This document shows, piece by piece, positions 34,213 to 43,452 of a DNA stretch of 64,000 nucleotides (the stretch's first letter is position 1; every line of letters begins with the position of its first letter). A model generated the notes under the pieces. That model made no database searches and was not told the DNA's origin. It was given only the letters and a program-made list of their open reading frames with translations. The stretch lies in the NCBI RefSeq assembly GCF_013149805.1, contig NZ_JABEZT010000004.1, forward strand, positions 210,672 through 274,671, read 5' to 3'. The position numbers were made by a program, and so were the translations under genes. Source of the stretch: Isoptericola chiayiensis. Its GTDB lineage: Bacteria > Actinomycetota > Actinomycetes > Actinomycetales > Cellulomonadaceae.

Positions 34213-36780
34213 TCAGGCGTCGACGGCCTGCGCCGCCAGCGCCCGCTCCGTGCCGGCCAGCCCCTCGACCACCATCCGGCGCAGCGCCGGGGCGACGTCG
34301 GGGTGCGCCTCGAGCCAGCCGCGCACGGTGTCCCGCAGCTCGACGGAGGCCAGCGGCGCCGGGTAGAGCCCTTCGACGAGCTCCTCGGCGATGTGGTAGC
34401 TGCGCGACTCCCAGATCGGCAGCAGCGCGTCGACGTACCGCTGGGCGAACGGCGCCAGCACGGCTGGGTCGGTCACCTGGACGAACCCTGCCGCGGTGGC
34501 GCGGATGATGGCGTTCGGGGCGTCCGCGTCGTCGACGACGGAGGCGAAGGCCCGCTCCTTGCCCTCGCGGGTCGGGATCGCGGCCCGGGCCTTGGCGGCC
34601 GCCTGGCGGCCGGTGGCGGTGTCGTCGGCGGCCAGCGCGGCGTCGATCTCGGCCTCGTCGGCGGCACCGAGCAGTACCAGACCCTGAAGCAGCTCCCAGC
34701 GCAGGTCCGTGTCCACCGACAGGCCGTCGAGCACCACGGAGCCGTCGAGCAGCCCGCGCAACGGCGCGGCGTGGGACGACGTCGAGGCGAGCGTCGCGAA
34801 GTACTTGACGAGCTGCAGCTGCAGGTCGGAGCCGGCCTGGGCCTGCTGGGCCAGCGACCACAGCGCGTCACCGACCCGCTCCAGCGTCTCGGCCCGGCGC
34901 GACGGCGCCACATAGGTTCGCGTGGCCAGCCCGAGCTGGGCGAGCGTGGTGCGGACCGTGGTGGACTCGGTCTCGGCGGCGATGTTGCCGAGCACGAGGT
35001 CGACGTACGACGACGCCGGGGTCTCGCCGTCGCGCACCGCGTCCCACACCGAACCCCACACGAGGGAGCGCGCCAGCGGGTCGGAGATCCGCGACAGGTT
35101 CTCGACCGCGAAGGCCAGCGAGTCCTCGTCGAGACGCACCTTGGCGTAGGCGAGGTCGTCGTCGTTGACCAGCACGAGCGCGGGCTTGTCGAGCTCGATG
35201 AGCTCGGGGACCTCGGTCCGCTCGCCGTCGACGTCCACGTGCACCGACCGCGTGCGCACGACGTCACCGGCGGAGTCGAAGTCGTAGAAGCCGATGCCCA
35301 GACGGTGCGGTCGGATCGTCGGGTAGTCGGCCACCGCCGTCTGCTCGACGACGAACGAGGTGATCCGGCCGTGCGAGTCCAGCTCGATCGTCGGGCGGAG
35401 GGTGTTGACGCCGGCGGTCTCGAGCCAGAGCTTCGACCATGCGGACAGGTCGCGGCCGCTGGTGGCCTCGAGCTCGACGAGCAGGTCGGACAGCTCGGTG
35501 TTGCCCCAGGCGTGCTTGCGGAAGTACGCCGAGACGCCGGCGACGAACTCGTCGCGCCCCACCCAGGCGACGAGCTGCTTGAGCACCGACGCGCCCTTGG
35601 CGTACGTGATGCCGTCGAAGTTGACCTGCACGTCCTCCAGGTCGTTGATGGCCGCGACGATCGGGTGGGTCGAGGGCAGCTGGTCCTGGCGGTAGGCCCA
35701 GGTCTTCTCCATCGCGTTGAACGTGGTCCACGCCGCGTCCCACTCGGTCGCCTCGGCGGTGGCGAGCGTGGAGACGTACTCGGCGAACGACTCGTTGAGC
35801 CACAGGTCGTTCCACCACTTCATGGTCACCAGGTCGCCGAACCACATGTGCGCCAGCTCGTGCAGCACCGTGACCACCCGGCGCTCGCGGATGGCGTCGG
35901 TGACCTGGGAGCGGAAGACGTAGGCCTCCGTGAACGTCACGCAGCCCGGGTTCTCCATCGCGCCCATGTTGTACTCGGGCACGAACAGCTGGTCGTACTT
36001 GTCGAACGGGTACGGGACGTCGAACGTCTTCTCGTAGAAGTCGAACCCCTGGCGGGTGGTCTCCATGATCGCCTCGGCGTCCAGGTGCTCCGACAGCGAG
36101 GCGCGGCAGTACACGCCCAGCGGGATCACGCGCCCGTCCGACGACGTCACCTCACCGCGCTCGACGGCGTACGGCCCGGCGACCAGGGCCACCAGGTAGG
36201 TGGAGATGCGCGGCGTCGCACCGAACTCCCAGCGCGCGGCCTCGACGTCGCCGTCGGTCGCGTGTGTCGCGGCGACCGGCTCCGGCGTCGGCTGGTTGGC
36301 GACGACCTGCCAGCGCGCGGGGGCCGTCACGGACAGCTGGAAGGGCGCCTTGAGGTCGGGCTGCTCGAACGTGGCGAACACGCGGCGGGCGTCCGGCACC
36401 TCGAACTGGGTGTAGAGGTACACCTCGCCGTCGACCGGGTCGACGAAGCGGTGCAGGCCCTCGCCGGTGTTCATGTAGGCGCAGTCGGCGACGACGCGCA
36501 CCTCGTTGTCGGCGGCGAGGTCCGACAGCGCGATGCGGGAGTCCGCGAAGACCTCGGCGACGTCGAGGGTGCGGCCGTTCAGCACGATCTCGTGCACGGT
36601 GGGCGCCACGAGGTCGAGGAAGGTGCTGGCGCCCGCGGTCGCGGAGAACCGGATGGTCGTGGTCGAGGAGAACACCTCGGGGCCGGTGGTCAGGTCGAGG
36701 TCGATCGTGTAGCCCTCGACGGCGGTGACGACGTCGGCGCGCTCGATCGCTTCGACGCGGGTCAGGTTCTCTCCGGGCAC
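34213..36780 (-). CDS. pepN: Aminopeptidase N (M1 family)
   Basis: An 855-residue zinc aminopeptidase that removes N-terminal residues from peptides. The substrate-recognition motif NMGAMEN is near residue 270 and the zinc site HELAHMWFGDLVTMKWW near 306, with the third ligand in LWLNESFAEY. A long helical C-terminal domain (ERAP1-like) follows. Full length for actinobacterial PepN. GTG at 36778-36780 with GAGGGAG 6 bases upstream. It ends 22 bases beyond array 2. Confidence 0.95.
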   Translation of the reverse strand: MPGENLTRVEAIERADVVTAVEGYTIDLDLTTGPEVFSSTTTIRFSATAGASTFLDLVAPTVHEIVLNGRTLDVAEVFADSRIALSDLAADNEVRVVADCAYMNTGEGLHRFVDPVDGEVYLYTQFEVPDARRVFATFEQPDLKAPFQLSVTAPARWQVVANQPTPEPVAATHATDGDVEAARWEFGATPRISTYLVALVAGPYAVERGEVTSSDGRVIPLGVYCRASLSEHLDAEAIMETTRQGFDFYEKTFDVPYPFDKYDQLFVPEYNMGAMENPGCVTFTEAYVFRSQVTDAIRERRVVTVLHELAHMWFGDLVTMKWWNDLWLNESFAEYVSTLATAEATEWDAAWTTFNAMEKTWAYRQDQLPSTHPIVAAINDLEDVQVNFDGITYAKGASVLKQLVAWVGRDEFVAGVSAYFRKHAWGNTELSDLLVELEATSGRDLSAWSKLWLETAGVNTLRPTIELDSHGRITSFVVEQTAVADYPTIRPHRLGIGFYDFDSAGDVVRTRSVHVDVDGERTEVPELIELDKPALVLVNDDDLAYAKVRLDEDSLAFAVENLSRISDPLARSLVWGSVWDAVRDGETPASSYVDLVLGNIAAETESTTVRTTLAQLGLATRTYVAPSRRAETLERVGDALWSLAQQAQAGSDLQLQLVKYFATLASTSSHAAPLRGLLDGSVVLDGLSVDTDLRWELLQGLVLLGAADEAEIDAALAADDTATGRQAAAKARAAIPTREGKERAFASVVDDADAPNAIIRATAAGFVQVTDPAVLAPFAQRYVDALLPIWESRSYHIAEELVEGLYPAPLASVELRDTVRGWLEAHPDVAPALRRMVVEGLAGTERALAAQAVDA

Positions 36781-37010
36781 GGGTGCTCCCTCGGACGGTG
36801 GCAGTCGGCAGTCGCGAGGTTGTCGCGACACGCCGCCGATCATGCCATTCTTCGGCGCGCGGACCGAACCGTCCGACGTCGGCGCCGCGGGCCGGCGGCG
36901 CGGGCCGGCGTCGGGCGCGCGGTTCGACCGTCGCCGCGGATCGTGACATCCTGCGCTGTGCGTGTTTGACGCGGCGGCGTGCGGAACGCCGGCCGCGGGA
37001 GGGAGCGCAG

Positions 37011-37943
37011 ATGTCCGGCACCGTGCCGCCACCACCGCCGCCGCCGGGTGGGCCGCAGGGCCCCGGTGGGGAGTCCGCACGCCCCGCAGCAGCCCGGAAC
37101 GTGCACGCCCCGATCCCGCCGGCACCGACCGAGCGCAGCGCGCCGGTGCAGTCGCCCGCCCCGGCGCCCGCCCCGGTGCGGGCGCCGTCGTACCCGGCCG
37201 GGACGCAGCAGTGGGCCCCGCAGGCGCCACCGCCCGCTCCGGCGCCCCACGGCCACCAGCAGCCGAGCGCGCCGCCGCAGTCCCCGCAGCAGTACGGCTA
37301 CACCCCGCAGCAGTACGCCTACCAGCAGGCGGGCGGGCCGCCGCCCACGACGCAGAGCCCTGCCGTGGGCGACGACGACCGGCGCCGCCGGCTGACGCCC
37401 GGTTGGATCGCGTTCATCCTGCTGGACGTGGTCCTCGTCGTGGTGATGGTGGTGCTCGCCTTCGACCTGCTGGGCGGCCCGGACGACTCCGGCGAGCAGG
37501 ACCCGGTCGCGGGCGCCTCGCAGGACGCCGGCACCGACACCTCGGGCGAGGACGGCACCGGCGACGAGGCCGCCCAGGACGCGGCCGGGGAGCAGGTGGC
37601 GGAGTTCGCCTCGCCGTCGCGCAACATCACCTGCCAGGTGTACGAGAACGAGGTCTCCTGCGGGCTCGCGGAGCTGGACCAGCAGCCGGCGCCGGTCGAG
37701 GGCTGCGACGGCACGACCGGCTACGTGGTGACGCTGGACTCCGAGGGCAAGGTCGCGCTGCCGTGCGTGGCCAAGGGTGACAAGCCGAAGACCGCGCCGA
37801 AGAAGACCAGTCAGCTGGCCTACGGCGACTCGCGCACCGACGGCGACTTCACGTGCACGAGCGAGCAGGACGGCATGTACTGCGAGCACGACCCGACCGG
37901 GAACGGCTTCTCCCTGGCCCGCGCGGGCGTCGGGACGTACTGA
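37011..37943 (+). CDS. Membrane-anchored protein with Pro-rich cytoplasmic region and cysteine-containing outer domain
   Basis: A 310-residue protein. Residues 1 to ~125 are Pro/Ala/Gln-rich (MSGTVPPPPPPPGGP onward, QQYGYTPQQYAYQQ), then RRRR, one membrane helix (WIAFILLDVVLVVVMVVLAFDLL), an acidic linker, and an outside domain with several cysteines (ITCQVYENEVSCG, EGCDGTTG, LPCVAKG, FTCTSEQDGMYCEHD), likely disulfide-bonded. Function unknown; this layout is common in actinobacteria and may link wall or secretion proteins. GGGAGGGAG lies before the ATG. The 230 bases upstream hold no further gene. Confidence 0.75.
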   Translation: MSGTVPPPPPPPGGPQGPGGESARPAAARNVHAPIPPAPTERSAPVQSPAPAPAPVRAPSYPAGTQQWAPQAPPPAPAPHGHQQPSAPPQSPQQYGYTPQQYAYQQAGGPPPTTQSPAVGDDDRRRRLTPGWIAFILLDVVLVVVMVVLAFDLLGGPDDSGEQDPVAGASQDAGTDTSGEDGTGDEAAQDAAGEQVAEFASPSRNITCQVYENEVSCGLAELDQQPAPVEGCDGTTGYVVTLDSEGKVALPCVAKGDKPKTAPKKTSQLAYGDSRTDGDFTCTSEQDGMYCEHDPTGNGFSLARAGVGTY

Positions 37944-37961
37944 GCAGGTCGCGCTCGCCGG

Positions 37962-37999
37962 TCCCGCCCGGCCTGCCACGGACGGCGGGCCGGGCGGGA
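37962..37999. terminator. Bidirectional terminator between the anchored protein gene and pepO
   Basis: TCCCGCCCGGCC (37962-37973) pairs with GGCCGGGCGGGA (37988-37999); the genes converge here. Confidence 0.75.
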
Positions 38000-38004
38000 T
38001 CCGG

Positions 38005-40017
38005 TCACCAGATGCTGACCCGCTCGTCGGGTGCCAGGTAGAGCGCGTCGTCCGCGCCGACGTCGAACGCCGCGTAGAACTCGTCGACGTTACGCACCAC
38101 GCCGTTGCAGCGGAACTCGTTGGGCGAGTGCGGGTCGGTGGCCAGGCGGCGCAGCACCTCCTCGTCGCGGCCCTTGGCCTGCCACACCTGGGCCCAGGAG
38201 AGGAACACGCGCTGCAGCCCGGTCAGGCCGTCGATGACGGGGGCGTCGTCGAGGTCTCCGCCCAGCGCCAGGCGGTAGGCCTTGATCGCGATGGACAGTC
38301 CGCCGAGGTCGCCGATGTTCTCGCCGATGGTGAGCGACCCGTTGACGGTGGGGGCGTCGTCGGGCAGCTGTTCGGGCCGGAACGCGTCGTACTGGGCGAT
38401 CAGCGCCGAGGTGCGGCGCTCGAACTCGGTGCGGTCGGTCTCGGTCCACCAGTCCTCGAGCCGGCCGTCGCCGTCGTACTTGGATCCCTGGTCGTCGAAC
38501 CCGTGGCCGATCTCGTGTCCGATGACCGCGCCGATGCCGCCGTAGTTGACGGCGTCGTCGGCGTCCGGGTCGAAGAACGGCGGGTGCAGGATCGCCGCCG
38601 GGAACACGATCTCGTTCATCCCGGGGTTGAAGTAGGCGTTGACGGTCTGCGGGGTCATGAACCACTCGTCGCGGTCGAGCGGCTTGCCGATCTTGGCGAG
38701 CTCGTGGTCCTGCTCGAACGCGTGGGCGCGCCGGACGTCGCCGACCAGGTCCTCGGCGGACAGCTCGAGCCCGGAGTAGTCGCGCCACTTCGCCGGGTAG
38801 CCCACCTTCGGGGTGAACTTCGACAGCTTGGTCAGGGCCCGCTGCTTCGTCTCGGGGGTCATCCAGTCGAGCTGCTCGATGGACTCGCGGTAGGCGGCGA
38901 TGAGGTTCGCCACGAGCGTGTCCATGCGGTCCTTGTGCGACGGCGGGAAGTGGCGGGACACGTACTCACGGCCGACGGCCTCCCCGAGCGCACCCTGGAC
39001 CACGGTGACGCCGCGCTTCCACCGGTCGCGCAGCTCCTGGGCGCCGGACAGGGTTCGCCCGTAGAAGTCGAAGTTGGCCTGCACGACGTCGTCGCTCAGG
39101 TAGGGGGCGCGTGCGGTGACCAGGTGGAACGCGGCCCAGAGCTTCCAGTCGAGCAGGTCGGCGCTCGACCACAGCTCGGCGAAGCCCGTGAGGAACGACG
39201 GCTCGTGCACGACGAGCGCGTCGAGCGACCCGCTCGGTGCCTCGAGCGCCTCGGCCCACGCCTCCCAGTCGAACCCGGGCGCGGAGCCGGTCAGCTCGGC
39301 GAACGTCATCGGGTTGTACGTCAGCGTCGCGTCACGGTCCTTGACGACGTCCCAGTGGTGTGCGGCCAGACGCGTCTCGAGCGCCACGACGCGCTCGGCC
39401 GCCACCTCGGGCGTGACGCCCCAGGCCTCGGTGCCGACGCCGGCGATCGAGAGCATGCGGGCGACGTGCGGCGTGTACGCGGCGCGGACCGGGGCGTACT
39501 GGTCCTCGCGGTAGTAGGCCTCGTCGGGCAGGCCGAGGCCCCCCTGGACGACGACCGTGACGTATCGCTCGGGGTCCTTGGCGTCGTTGTCGACGCCGAA
39601 CGCGACGGCACCGCCGGCGCCGGTGCGCTGCAGGCGGCCCAGCACGCGGGTGAGCTCGGCGCGGTCGGCGACGTCGCGGACCGCGGTGAGCTCCGGGGCG
39701 ATGGGTGTGGTGCCGAGCTCCTCGATGCGCGCGGTGTCCATGAACGCGGCGTACAGGGCGCCGATCTGCGCCTGGGACCCGGTGGCGGTGCCCGCCTCGA
39801 CGGCGGCGCCGGCGTCGGTGATGATCTCGCGGACCTGCTCCTCGGCGGTGTCGTGCAGGTCGCGGAACGCGCCGTCCATGGCGCGGTCGGCGGGGATCTC
39901 GTGCGAGGCGAGCCAGCGGCCGTTGACGTGGCGGAACAGGTCGTCCTGCGGGCGCACGGACTCGTCGAGTGCTTCGGTGTCGATACCGGATCGCAGCCCG
40001 GTCGCGTCGGTCGTCAT
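38005..40017 (-). CDS. pepO: M13-family zinc metallopeptidase (neprilysin-like)
   Basis: A 670-residue gluzincin. The zinc motif HEIGHGFDDQGSKYD starts near residue 500, the third ligand is in ENIGDLGG near 566, and substrate-binding NAYFNP occurs before it. It ends CNGVVRNVDEFYAAFDV and a final Trp, the conserved M13 C-terminus. No signal peptide is visible, so it is probably cytoplasmic like streptococcal PepO and degrades oligopeptides. ATG start 6 bases from TAGGGT (40024-40029). Confidence 0.94.
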   Translation of the reverse strand: MTTDATGLRSGIDTEALDESVRPQDDLFRHVNGRWLASHEIPADRAMDGAFRDLHDTAEEQVREIITDAGAAVEAGTATGSQAQIGALYAAFMDTARIEELGTTPIAPELTAVRDVADRAELTRVLGRLQRTGAGGAVAFGVDNDAKDPERYVTVVVQGGLGLPDEAYYREDQYAPVRAAYTPHVARMLSIAGVGTEAWGVTPEVAAERVVALETRLAAHHWDVVKDRDATLTYNPMTFAELTGSAPGFDWEAWAEALEAPSGSLDALVVHEPSFLTGFAELWSSADLLDWKLWAAFHLVTARAPYLSDDVVQANFDFYGRTLSGAQELRDRWKRGVTVVQGALGEAVGREYVSRHFPPSHKDRMDTLVANLIAAYRESIEQLDWMTPETKQRALTKLSKFTPKVGYPAKWRDYSGLELSAEDLVGDVRRAHAFEQDHELAKIGKPLDRDEWFMTPQTVNAYFNPGMNEIVFPAAILHPPFFDPDADDAVNYGGIGAVIGHEIGHGFDDQGSKYDGDGRLEDWWTETDRTEFERRTSALIAQYDAFRPEQLPDDAPTVNGSLTIGENIGDLGGLSIAIKAYRLALGGDLDDAPVIDGLTGLQRVFLSWAQVWQAKGRDEEVLRRLATDPHSPNEFRCNGVVRNVDEFYAAFDVGADDALYLAPDERVSIW

Positions 40018-40093
40018 GGCGCCACCCTACGCGCGCGTGCCGGTCTCCGAGACGGCGCGCCGGTCCCGCCGCCGGTGGGTGACAATGGGTCCC

Positions 40094-40555
40094 ATGCGTC
40101 TGCACATCGCCGCCGATCACGCCGGATACGAGCTCAAGTCCCACCTCGTCGAGCACCTGCGCGCCGCCGGGCACGACGTCGTCGACCACGGCGCCCACAC
40201 CTACGACGCCCTCGACGACTACCCGGCGTTCTGCTTCGCCGCGGGCGAGGCGGTCGTGGCCGAGCCCGGTTCGCTGGGGATCGTCATCGGAGGGTCGGGC
40301 AACGGCGAGCAGATCGCCGCGAACAAGGTTCCCGGCGTGCGCGCCGTCCTGGCGTGGTCGACCGAGACCGCGCAGCTGGGCCGCCAGCACAACGACGCCA
40401 ACGTGATCGCCGTGGGCGGGCGGATGCACTCGGTGCAGGAGGCCACGGCCCTGGTCGAGACGTTCGTGGCCGAGCCCTTCTCCGGCGACGCCCGCCACCA
40501 GCGCCGCATCGACCAGCTCGCCGCCTACGAGGCGGCCCGGCCGACCGCCTCCTGA
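40094..40555 (+). CDS. rpiB: Ribose-5-phosphate isomerase B
   Basis: A 153-residue sugar-phosphate isomerase interconverting ribose 5-phosphate and ribulose 5-phosphate. Visible: MRLHIAADHAGYELK, DHGAHTYDALDDYP, and GIVIGGSGNGEQIAANK. In this actinobacterial type the catalytic base is the Glu of GNGEQ rather than the cysteine of the E. coli type, as known from Mycobacterium. GHNDANV-type RQHNDANVIAVGGR follows. ATG at 40094, 7 bases after GACAAT (40081-40086). The glycosylase gene begins two bases after its stop. Confidence 0.94.
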   Translation: MRLHIAADHAGYELKSHLVEHLRAAGHDVVDHGAHTYDALDDYPAFCFAAGEAVVAEPGSLGIVIGGSGNGEQIAANKVPGVRAVLAWSTETAQLGRQHNDANVIAVGGRMHSVQEATALVETFVAEPFSGDARHQRRIDQLAAYEAARPTAS

Positions 40556-40556
40556 G

Positions 40557-41594
40557 GTGCCGGAGGGTCACACCGTCCACCGGCTGGCCCGGACCCTGAC
40601 GGGACTGTTCGCCGGTGAGCCGCTCGCCGTGCGCAGCCCGCAGGGACGGTTCGACGCCGGTGCCGCGCTGCTCGACGGCGCCACGTTGGTCGGTGCCGAG
40701 GCGTGGGGCAAGCAGCTCTTCTGCCGGTTCGACGCCCGCGGCGCCGAGGAGCGGTGGCTGCGGGTGCACCTGGGCCTCTACGGCGCCTGGACGTTCGCCG
40801 GTGACGGCAGTGCCGACGTCGTGCACGCCATCGGTGCGCCGCGTCGGCGGATCGGGGAGCGCGAGACCGCCGCCCCTCCCAGGCCACCGGTGTCGGGAGC
40901 GGCCGTTCCCGGCCCGGGCACCGGCTCGGGGGAGTGGGAGGTGCCGGAGCCGCGCGGCGCGGTGCGGGTGCGGCTGCTGGGCGAGCACGCCGTCGCCGAC
41001 CTGACCGGCCCGACCGCCTGCGAGGTGCTCACGCCCGCCGAGAAGGCCGCCGTCGAGGACCGCCTGGGACCGGACCCGATCCGGCCCGACGGCGGTCGCG
41101 GCTCGCTGCAGGCGGCCCGCGCCGCGTTCGTCGCCCGGGTGGGCCGCTCCCGCGTCACCGTCGGCCAGCAGCTCATGGACCAGGCCGTGGTGGCCGGGGT
41201 CGGCAACATCTACCGCGCCGAGGTGCTGTTCCGCGCCGGCGTCGACCCGCTGCTCCCCGGCCGCGACGTGCCCGCCGAGGACCTCGAGCGGATCTGGGAC
41301 GACCTCGTCGTGCTGATGCGCGACGGCGCCGCCACCGGTCGCATCGTCACCACCCGTCCGGAGCACCGGGACGACGGCGGCGCACCGGACGCGCGGGACG
41401 GCACCGCGTCGCTCGGCCCGGACCGCCGTCGGACCCGCCAGAACACCGACGACGACCCGGACGCCGTGCCCGCGCACGAGGCGTTCTACGTCTACCACCG
41501 CGACGGGCTGCCCTGCCGCGTGTGCGGCACCCCGGTGCTGCTCAAGGAGCTGGCGGGACGCAACCTGTTCTGGTGCGGCGCCTGCCAGAGCTGA
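40557..41594 (+). CDS. Fpg/Nei-family DNA glycosylase (endonuclease VIII-like)
   Basis: A 345-residue base-excision repair enzyme. The mature N-terminus after Met is PEGHTVHRLA, with catalytic Pro and Glu. The helix-two-turn-helix region is VGQQLMDQAVVAGVGNIYRAEVLF, and a C-terminal zinc finger CRVCGTPVLLKELAGR...CGAC binds DNA. PEGHT rather than PELPE points to the Nei/Nei2 branch. It is longer than usual because of Pro/Gly-rich inserts around residues 100-125 and before the zinc finger. The GTG start follows rpiB by one base, so the two form an operon. Confidence 0.9.
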   Translation: MPEGHTVHRLARTLTGLFAGEPLAVRSPQGRFDAGAALLDGATLVGAEAWGKQLFCRFDARGAEERWLRVHLGLYGAWTFAGDGSADVVHAIGAPRRRIGERETAAPPRPPVSGAAVPGPGTGSGEWEVPEPRGAVRVRLLGEHAVADLTGPTACEVLTPAEKAAVEDRLGPDPIRPDGGRGSLQAARAAFVARVGRSRVTVGQQLMDQAVVAGVGNIYRAEVLFRAGVDPLLPGRDVPAEDLERIWDDLVVLMRDGAATGRIVTTRPEHRDDGGAPDARDGTASLGPDRRRTRQNTDDDPDAVPAHEAFYVYHRDGLPCRVCGTPVLLKELAGRNLFWCGACQS

Positions 41595-41600
41595 CCGGGC

Positions 41601-42905
41601 TCAGAACACCCAGCCGCACACCGGGGCGACGGGCCAGCCGAACGCCGTCGACGCCCGGGCGAGAGCGCCCGGCGAACGCTGCTCGACCAGACCCGCGGCG
41701 GCGAGCTCGGCCAGCGACGTCCCACCGAGGTAGGCGGCACCGAGCTCGCGCACGTCGAGGGCCAGGTCCGCGTCGGCGGCCGCCAGGTCCGAGGGTTCGC
41801 AGGTCGCCGCACCGAACGCGGTCGCGCTCAGCCGCCACACGCCGTCGTTCGCGGGTAGGCGGGCGTCCGTCACCGCGAGCGTGACGTCGACGTCGGCGGC
41901 GTACCGCCGGCCCGCCAGCGCCGTGGGCAGGTCGACCAGCCGGACCCAGACGTTGTCGGCGACCCGCAGGTCGGCGCCCCGCCGGTCCACGAGCAGGCCG
42001 AGCAGCGGGTCGTCCGGAGCGAGGATGAACGGCGTCGTCTCGCTCATCAGGTCCAGGTCCACCAGCACGCCCCACAGGGCGCGGGCCGCGGGGGCGTCGA
42101 GCGCCACCGCCTCGCCGACGTTGACCGTGCCGCGCGGTCCCGTGGTCTCCCAGTCCAGCTTGCGGCGCAGCAGCGCGTAGCCGCGGGGCTCGCCGTCTCG
42201 CTCGACGACGACGATCCGTCGCGACTCGAACCCCCGCCGGAACGGGGCCGCGTCGTGCCAGCGATGGGCCTGCAGCTCGGGGGTCTGCGGGCTCGCCCAG
42301 CCCGGACGGTTCACCCCGAGCCCGCCCGCGTCCTGCCCGGCCGCGCGGTGCACGGCGGTCACGAGGTCGCCGTGACGCTCCCGCGCGGCGTGCTCGATCC
42401 GGACGGTGTGCTCCGCCGCACCCGGCACGTCGCGCAGCGCAGCACCGCGGGCGAGCGTGACACGGACGTCGTCGGCAGCACGGCCGTACCCGAATCGCCC
42501 GTAGATCGGGTACTCGGCGGCGAACAGCGCCGACAGCGGCTCGCCGCGCTCGCGGCACCGGACCAGGTGCAGGTCGATCATCGCCGACGCGACACCGCGC
42601 CGCCGGTGCTGCGGGTGGACGCCTACCCAGGTCAGCCCGGCGGTCGGCAGCGTGCCGCCCGGCACCGGGAACTCCGTGAACGGGTACGAGGCGTGCATGG
42701 CCGCCAGGGGCGACCCCGCTGGCGCGTCGTCGACCTCGACGCCGACCGCGCGGTCCCAGGTGAGGGGGGAGGGGATCTTGACCATCTCGTCCGGGTCGAC
42801 CGGGATCGGGAAGGCCCACGAGTCGACGTCGATCACGGCGCGGGCGTCGTCGGCGGTCAGCTGGCGGAACCGGTAGCCGGCGGGCGCGGGGGAGTCGAGG
42901 GTCAT
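41601..42905 (-). CDS. Eis-family GNAT N-acetyltransferase
   Basis: A 434-residue tripartite acetyltransferase. The first GNAT domain has GLTWVGVHPQHRRRGVASAMI, with the acetyl-CoA pyrophosphate loop; YPIYGRFGYGRA follows, and the protein ends in a sterol-carrier-like domain with the carboxy-terminal Phe (CGWVF) used as catalytic base in mycobacterial Eis. Eis acetylates aminoglycosides and polyamines; the real substrate here is unknown. ATG at 42903-42905 lies 6 bases from CAGGAT (42912-42917). Confidence 0.88.
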   Translation of the reverse strand: MTLDSPAPAGYRFRQLTADDARAVIDVDSWAFPIPVDPDEMVKIPSPLTWDRAVGVEVDDAPAGSPLAAMHASYPFTEFPVPGGTLPTAGLTWVGVHPQHRRRGVASAMIDLHLVRCRERGEPLSALFAAEYPIYGRFGYGRAADDVRVTLARGAALRDVPGAAEHTVRIEHAARERHGDLVTAVHRAAGQDAGGLGVNRPGWASPQTPELQAHRWHDAAPFRRGFESRRIVVVERDGEPRGYALLRRKLDWETTGPRGTVNVGEAVALDAPAARALWGVLVDLDLMSETTPFILAPDDPLLGLLVDRRGADLRVADNVWVRLVDLPTALAGRRYAADVDVTLAVTDARLPANDGVWRLSATAFGAATCEPSDLAAADADLALDVRELGAAYLGGTSLAELAAAGLVEQRSPGALARASTAFGWPVAPVCGWVF

Positions 42906-42981
42906 GACTCGATCCTGCAGTCCGGGGCGACCGCACGCCAGGAGATATCCGCGACCCGGTCGGTGATGCCACGATGACCTC

Positions 42982-43050
42982 ATGACGACGACCCGGTCCG
43001 CGGACCCCGAGGGATTCCGGCACCGTCCGCTGCACGGGGTGGACGGGTGA
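42982..43050 (+). CDS. Putative leaderless 22-residue ORF coupled to the alkyltransferase-like gene
   Basis: The ATG at 42982 lies 6 bases after CACGAT (42970-42975), the same leaderless pattern as many genes here. The reading frame gives 22 residues starting MTTTRSADPEGF and rich in charged residues. Its TGA at 43048-43050 overlaps the GTG start of the next gene (GTGA). The downstream gene lacks a good ribosome binding site, so translation of this ORF may feed it. Its length and lack of recognisable homologues leave it uncertain. Confidence 0.45.
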   Translation: MTTTRSADPEGFRHRPLHGVDG

Positions 43051-43376
43051 GCGCCGACACGACCGTCCCGCCCGCCGAGGAGTACCTCGCCGAGGTGCTC
43101 GCCGTCGTCGAACGCGTGCCGGCCGGGCGCGCCACCACCTACGGGCTGGTCGCCGAGGCGGTCGCCGAGGTGCTCGGACGCGGCGGACCGCGCCAGGTCG
43201 GCCAGGTGATGGCGCGGGCCGGCGCGGGAGTCGCCTGGTGGCGGGTCGTCAACGCGGCCGGGTCCCTGCCGGCCCATCACCTCGACGAGGCGCTCGCCGA
43301 GCTGCGGGCCGAGGGCTGCCCGCTGACGCGCGACGGACGCCGCGTCGACCTGCGGCGGGCGGTCTGGCTGCCCTGA
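43047..43376 (+). CDS. Alkyltransferase-like (ATL) MGMT-family protein
   Basis: A 109-residue protein with the DNA-binding half of O6-alkylguanine transferases: VERVPAGRATTYGLVAEAVAEVLGRGGPRQVGQVMARAG. The active site normally Pro-Cys-His-Arg reads A63-W64-W65-R66, so the alkyl-accepting cysteine is replaced by Trp, as in ATL proteins. ATLs bind alkylated guanine and recruit nucleotide excision repair instead of transferring the group. GTG start at 43047 overlaps the small upstream ORF. Confidence 0.85.
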   Translation: MSADTTVPPAEEYLAEVLAVVERVPAGRATTYGLVAEAVAEVLGRGGPRQVGQVMARAGAGVAWWRVVNAAGSLPAHHLDEALAELRAEGCPLTRDGRRVDLRRAVWLP

Positions 43377-43381
43377 GCTCC

Positions 43382-43409
43382 GGCTGGCCTGAGCTCAGGC
43401 TGGCCTGAG
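43382..43409 (+). repeat. Short direct repeat after the ATL gene
   Basis: GGCTGGCCTGAG occurs at 43382-43393 and 43398-43409, around the 14-bp palindrome GCCTGAGCTCAGGC (43387-43400). The site lies between converging genes and may act as a weak terminator. Confidence 0.6.
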
Positions 43410-43452
43410 ACCTGGTAGTCCTGGGCGCGCGGCCCCGTCCCGCCCGCCTGCC

